DNA of 64,000 bases. Origin: CAINVV01 sp963663005 (GTDB lineage Bacteria > Bacteroidota > Bacteroidia > Bacteroidales > Prolixibacteraceae). The notes beneath the pieces were generated by a model. It was not told where the DNA came from, did no database searches, and worked only from the letters and a program-made list of their open reading frames with translations. A program made the position numbers and the translations under genes. The stretch spans positions 620,001 to 684,000 of the forward strand of contig CAXXHH010000003.1 in the NCBI GenBank assembly GCA_963663005.2, read 5' to 3'. Of this stretch, positions 60,448 to 64,000 are shown one piece after another. How positions within the stretch are numbered: position 1 is the first letter of the stretch; the number at the start of each line of letters is the position of its first letter.

Positions 60448-61920
60448 ATGTCATTTCTTTCAGATAAAGTGGTACTCGAAGGATTAACCTTCGATGATGT
60501 GCTCTTAATACCCGACTATTCGGAGGTGTTACCCCGCGACGTAAACATCTCTTCGCAATTTTCGCGAAACATAAAACTCAACGCGCCAATCGTTTCCGCA
60601 GCTATGGACACGGTCACTGAGTCGAAGTTAGCCATTGCCATTGCCCGTGAAGGTGGCATCGGAGTCATCCACAAAAATATGACCATCGAGCAACAGGCCA
60701 AACAGGTCAACATCGTCAAAAGAGCTGAGAACGGAATGATTTACGATCCTATTACCATCTCAAAAGACAAATTGGTTGGCGACGTTCTCAAACTGATGGA
60801 AATGTACAAGATTGGCGGCATTCCGGTTATCGACTCTGACCGTCGTTTAGTCGGAATCGTTACCAACAGGGATCTTCGTTTCGAGCGAAACCTCAACAAG
60901 CCAATTTCTGAGGTGATGACCTCGCAGAACTTAGTCACAACAGATATCACCACAAACTTAGAAAAAGCGGCCTCAATTCTTCAAAACTATAAAATAGAGA
61001 AGTTGCCCGTCGTCGACAAAAATAACAAGCTGATTGGACTTATCACCTATAAAGACATTACCCAGGTTAAAGACAAGCCCTATTCCTGCAAGGATGAAAA
61101 GGGCAGATTACGGGTTGCAGCGGCTGTTGGTGTAACCGCAGACACAATGGAGCGCATCGAAGAGCTGGTAAAAGCATCCGTCGACGCCATTATTATTGAT
61201 ACGGCCCACGGCCATTCGAAAGGTGTTCTGGAGATGCTGAAAAAAGCCAAATTCAAATTTCCTGAAAAAGATATTATTGTAGGCAATATCGCTACCGCGG
61301 AAGCTGCTTCCGAGTTGGTTTTCGCTGGCGCCGATGCCGTAAAAGTTGGTATCGGACCGGGTTCCATATGCACTACCCGCGTCGTTGCAGGTGTCGGAAT
61401 CCCGCAGCTTTCCGCCATTTACAACGTGGCAAAGGCGATAAGAAACAGTGGAGTCCCTGTCATCGCCGATGGCGGATTAAGGTACTCAGGCGATATCGTT
61501 AAAGCATTGGCAGCAGGAGCTCAGAGTGTTATGGCCGGATCGCTGTTTGCCGGAGTTGAAGAGTCACCTGGCGAAACCATCATCTTTCAGGGAAGAAAAT
61601 ACAAATCCTACCGGGGAATGGGCTCCATCGAAGCGATGCAACAAGGATCGAAAGACCGCTATTTCCAGGATGTGGAAGATGACATCAAAAAACTGGTGCC
61701 CGAAGGTATCGTTGCCCGCGTGGCATACAAAGGTTCCCTCAACGAGGTTTTGTACCAGCTAATCGGCGGACTGCGTGCCGGAATGGGATATTGCGGTGCC
61801 GCAACCATCGAGAAGTTGCACGAGACGAAATTCTGCCGGATCACCAATGCCGGTGTGGCCGAAAGTCACCCGCACGATGTGACAATCACGAGAGAATCAC
61901 CGAATTACAGTCGCGAATAA
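60448..61920 (+). CDS. guaB: IMP dehydrogenase
   Basis: Oxidises IMP to XMP, the committed step of GMP synthesis; cytoplasmic tetramer. 490 residues: opening LTFDDVLLIPDYSEVLPRDV, two CBS domains at about 95-210 (KIGGIPVIDSDRRLVGIVTNRDL, KIEKLPVVDKNNKLIGLITYKDI), and the catalytic loop with the active Cys in GIGPGSICTTRVV near residue 305-315, followed by the flap (YRGMGSIEAM). Length and order are standard. It is followed 41 nt later by the SurA-like lipoprotein gene, an order seen in other Bacteroidales. Confidence 0.98.
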   Translation: MSFLSDKVVLEGLTFDDVLLIPDYSEVLPRDVNISSQFSRNIKLNAPIVSAAMDTVTESKLAIAIAREGGIGVIHKNMTIEQQAKQVNIVKRAENGMIYDPITISKDKLVGDVLKLMEMYKIGGIPVIDSDRRLVGIVTNRDLRFERNLNKPISEVMTSQNLVTTDITTNLEKAASILQNYKIEKLPVVDKNNKLIGLITYKDITQVKDKPYSCKDEKGRLRVAAAVGVTADTMERIEELVKASVDAIIIDTAHGHSKGVLEMLKKAKFKFPEKDIIVGNIATAEAASELVFAGADAVKVGIGPGSICTTRVVAGVGIPQLSAIYNVAKAIRNSGVPVIADGGLRYSGDIVKALAAGAQSVMAGSLFAGVEESPGETIIFQGRKYKSYRGMGSIEAMQQGSKDRYFQDVEDDIKKLVPEGIVARVAYKGSLNEVLYQLIGGLRAGMGYCGAATIEKLHETKFCRITNAGVAESHPHDVTITRESPNYSRE

Positions 61921-61961
61921 CTTCAAACAAAGTGCTTTCCCCCGTTAGGGTAATTTCAACT

Positions 61962-62849
61962 ATGCAAAACAGCGCGCATCACAGGCTTCACGATTATGCC
62001 ACTTTGGCTTTTCTGCTATTTGCTATAGTTGCCCTTTCCGGATGCAAATTTGTTGGGTACAAATCTGAAGATGTTTACGTTGCCAAAGTCGACGACAAAA
62101 CATTTATGCTTAAAGATTTGAAGTCGCAGCTGCCCGTCGGAATGACCAAACAGGATAGTCTGGCGCGTGTCAACGATATTTTAACAAGATGGGTGAAAAA
62201 GGAGTTGTTGCTGAAAATGGCAGAGGAAAATCTGGATGAAAGTCAGCGTGATCTTACCAGGGAATTGGAAGAATACCGCAACGCCCTCATAATTCATCGC
62301 TACGAACAACAGTTACTTAACCAGAAATTGGACACCGTGCTCACCGAAGCGGATATTCGCAATTATTATGACACCCATCCAGACAAATTCAGGCTCGACT
62401 ATAACATCGTCAAGGCTGTATACGTCGAGATCCCGAAGACTCTGGCAAAATCAGATCAGATAAAAAGATGGATGTCCGAAAATACGACCCGTTCTATGAG
62501 TGAGTTAGAGAGTTTCAGTTTCCAGTATGCCTCGAAGTACGATCATTTTAACAACGATTGGGTAGATTTTAGCACTATTTTGGCACGCATTCCCGGGATA
62601 AATGATGACCCCGAACATTTACTCAGAAGCTCTAAATTTCACCAATTCAGTGATTTAAACAATTATCACTTCGTTTTAATCAACGATTATCTCCTGGCTG
62701 GAGAAAAAGCCCCTTTCGATTTTGTCAAGGATCGGATAGAAAGTTTAATTTTGAACAGTCGGAAGATGGAATTTCTTCAGGATCTCGAAAAAAATATTTA
62801 CGAAAAAGGGAAAAGAGAAAACCGTTTTACGATCAAAGAACTCAAATAA
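61962..62849 (+). CDS. SurA-like lipoprotein chaperone
   Basis: About 295 residues with a lipoprotein signal ending VALSGC. The mature part is mostly helical and acidic (SLARVNDILTRWVKKELLLKMAEENLD, EEYRNALIIHRYEQQLLNQKLD), with the LTEADIRNYYDTHPDKF segment of the SurA/PpiC N-terminal domain. No complete parvulin PPIase domain is seen, so it likely holds unfolded outer-membrane proteins. A much longer frame opens at 61791 inside guaB, but the ATG at 61962 starts the signal. surA follows by 11 nt. Confidence 0.82.
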   Translation: MQNSAHHRLHDYATLAFLLFAIVALSGCKFVGYKSEDVYVAKVDDKTFMLKDLKSQLPVGMTKQDSLARVNDILTRWVKKELLLKMAEENLDESQRDLTRELEEYRNALIIHRYEQQLLNQKLDTVLTEADIRNYYDTHPDKFRLDYNIVKAVYVEIPKTLAKSDQIKRWMSENTTRSMSELESFSFQYASKYDHFNNDWVDFSTILARIPGINDDPEHLLRSSKFHQFSDLNNYHFVLINDYLLAGEKAPFDFVKDRIESLILNSRKMEFLQDLEKNIYEKGKRENRFTIKELK

Positions 62850-62860
62850 GTACCAAATAT

Positions 62861-64000
62861 ATGTCAAGACACTTTTTAAGAAGTATTTTAGTAGCAGGAC
62901 TCTTCCTTGGATCTTTTGTTGTTGCAACGGCTCAGGACAAGGTTATCGATCAGATTGTGGCTATTGTCGGGAGCAATCCTATCCTGAAATCGGATATTGA
63001 ATCACAGGCGATTGAAATGCAGGCTCAGGGACAGACCACTCAGGGCGACATGAAATGTGAAATCCTGGAAAGGCTTCTCGAACAGAAACTATTGCTGGCA
63101 GAAGCCGAGCTGGATACCAATATTGTGGTTACGGACAATCAGATTAACCAGAATATGGACCGCCGCATGAAATATTTCATCGAAAATATTGGGTCGGAAA
63201 AAGAGGTGGAGAAATATTTCAAGAAATCCATCAACCAGCTGAAGTCTGAAATGAGTGAGATGATTAAAGAGCAGCTGAAGACAGAACAGATGCAGACTAC
63301 CATAACGAAAAACGTGACTTCCACTCCTTCCGAAGTTCGGACCTATTTCAGGCAATTGCCCAAAGATAAAATTCCTCAGATTGGTTCTCAGATGGAGTAT
63401 GCGCAGATCACCGTACTGCCTGTTATCACTGAGCAGGAAGATATGGATGTCAAAAGCAGACTACGCGAGTTCAAGCGCAGAGTGGAAAACGGCGAAAATT
63501 TTGCCACGCTGGCGGTGTTGTATTCTGAAGATCCGGGTTCCGCCCGAAACGGAGGAGAGATGGATTATGTGGGTAGAGCACAGCTTGATCCTGCATTTGC
63601 GACTGAAGCGTTTAACCTGAAAGTCGGGGCTGTATCCAAAGTGGTACGTAGCGAGTTTGGATACCATATTATCCAGCTCATTGATCGTAAAGGAGAAAAA
63701 ATTAAATGCAGGCATATCCTGATCCGTCCGAAAATTGATCCCAAAGAGCTGGAGAAAGCCAAAGGCCGTATTGATAGTCTCGTGACTTTCATCCAGAAAA
63801 AAACGATGAGCTGGGAACAGGCTGCCTATATGTACTCATCCGATAAGAATACGCGCAACAATGGCGGATTGGTTACTTCACAACAAAATGGTTCCTCAAA
63901 ATTTTTGATGGATGAACTTGATCCTGACGTCAGTAAATTTATTACCGGATTAAAGGTTGGCGAAATTTCGGAGCCATTCCTCGGACTCGACGACAAACAA
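62861..64000 (+). CDS. surA: Periplasmic chaperone/peptidyl-prolyl isomerase SurA (cut by window end)
   Basis: Open from the ATG at 62861 to the window end, 380 codons seen; the stop lies outside. Signal peptide (SILVAGLFLGSFVVATAQ), then the SurA N-domain (DQIVAIVGSNPILKSDIE, ERLLEQKLLLAEAE) and a parvulin domain (QITVLP, FATLAVLYSEDPGSARNGGEMDYVGR, FGYHIIQLIDRKG), with a second domain starting at CRHILIRPKI and a third region near the edge. Delivers outer-membrane proteins through the periplasm. Works with the lipoprotein upstream, 11 nt apart and probably in one mRNA with guaB. Confidence 0.92.
   Translation, partial: MSRHFLRSILVAGLFLGSFVVATAQDKVIDQIVAIVGSNPILKSDIESQAIEMQAQGQTTQGDMKCEILERLLEQKLLLAEAELDTNIVVTDNQINQNMDRRMKYFIENIGSEKEVEKYFKKSINQLKSEMSEMIKEQLKTEQMQTTITKNVTSTPSEVRTYFRQLPKDKIPQIGSQMEYAQITVLPVITEQEDMDVKSRLREFKRRVENGENFATLAVLYSEDPGSARNGGEMDYVGRAQLDPAFATEAFNLKVGAVSKVVRSEFGYHIIQLIDRKGEKIKCRHILIRPKIDPKELEKAKGRIDSLVTFIQKKTMSWEQAAYMYSSDKNTRNNGGLVTSQQNGSSKFLMDELDPDVSKFITGLKVGEISEPFLGLDDKQ

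Noticed and set aside
61791..61961. N-terminal 57 residues of the longest frame before the SurA-like lipoprotein
   Set aside because: They overlap the end of guaB in another frame, look like out-of-frame guaB, and the lipoprotein signal begins at the ATG at 61962.
1..64000. CRISPR arrays, tRNA or rRNA genes, insertion sequences and prophage
   Set aside because: No regularly spaced repeats, no tRNA-like T-loop with acceptor stem, and no transposase, integrase or phage structural genes were seen on either strand.

Overview
The window is a stretch of chromosome from a member of the phylum Bacteroidota, most likely an environmental or gut Bacteroidales/Marinilabiliales-type organism. The evidence is a fused ThrA (aspartate kinase/homoserine dehydrogenase), TonB systems with a proline-run TonB, an outer-membrane receptor of the Bacteroidota type, serine palmitoyltransferase, many secreted glycosidases (GH92, GH38, GH29), LytS/LytTR regulators, almost no Shine-Dalgarno sites, and repeated matches to the Bacteroidota -7 promoter box TAnnTTTG upstream of genes. 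No rRNA, tRNA, CRISPR array, transposase or prophage was seen.

Layout. 1-4.3 kb (minus): thrA, then bcp-recA with a strong recA terminator. 4.4-10.8 kb: a double-SPOR envelope protein, ClpS, a membrane methyltransferase, a YncE-like propeller, an S9 peptidase and a small membrane protein. 10.9-17.3 kb: an operon encoding a PstS-like phosphate-binding lipoprotein, a TPR protein, ExbB, two ExbD and TonB, closed by a hairpin. 17.3-24.6 kb: exported superoxide dismutase, 4-alpha-glucanotransferase, two VOC proteins, an SRPBCC protein, an exported cysteine hydrolase, a WG-repeat protein and a GH92 mannosidase.

24.8-33.7 kb is the most unusual part: ten co-oriented genes or candidate genes. They are a LytS-type kinase and LytTR regulator, a stand-alone PqqD-like protein, a possible 40-residue peptide overlapping its stop codon, an ATP-grasp ligase, a LysA-like PLP decarboxylase, a urea-transporter/M23-peptidase fusion, a TPR/beta-barrel protein and a TPR protein. 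The decarboxylase starts with a YxxPxI...G-F segment like the leader motif read by PqqD-type RiPP recognition elements. I infer an undescribed biosynthesis/export or envelope-modification system in which an amino acid is ligated and decarboxylated, perhaps on a carrier, and the product is handled at the envelope.

33.8-39.6 kb: two M14 carboxypeptidase-like proteins (one apparently catalytically dead, one intact), then serine palmitoyltransferase and an SDR that may be the next sphingolipid enzyme. 39.7-49.4 kb: a TonB-dependent-receptor-like barrel, GH38 mannosidase and GH29 fucosidase, a large multi-arm palindrome, then a glpK-DUF5808-glpF glycerol operon. 49.6-64 kb: a Pif1/Dda-like helicase with RecQ-like C-terminal domains, a small outer-membrane protein, a BNR-repeat protein, a DEAD-box helicase, an rRNA methyltransferase, a DEDD exonuclease, DUF5063, RecQ, guaB, a SurA-like lipoprotein and surA, cut by the window end.

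Starts of several genes were moved inward from the longest open frame because a signal peptide, family start or -7 promoter box lies inside the longer frame. Coordinates are from direct reading; family calls are from recognisable motifs without database searches.
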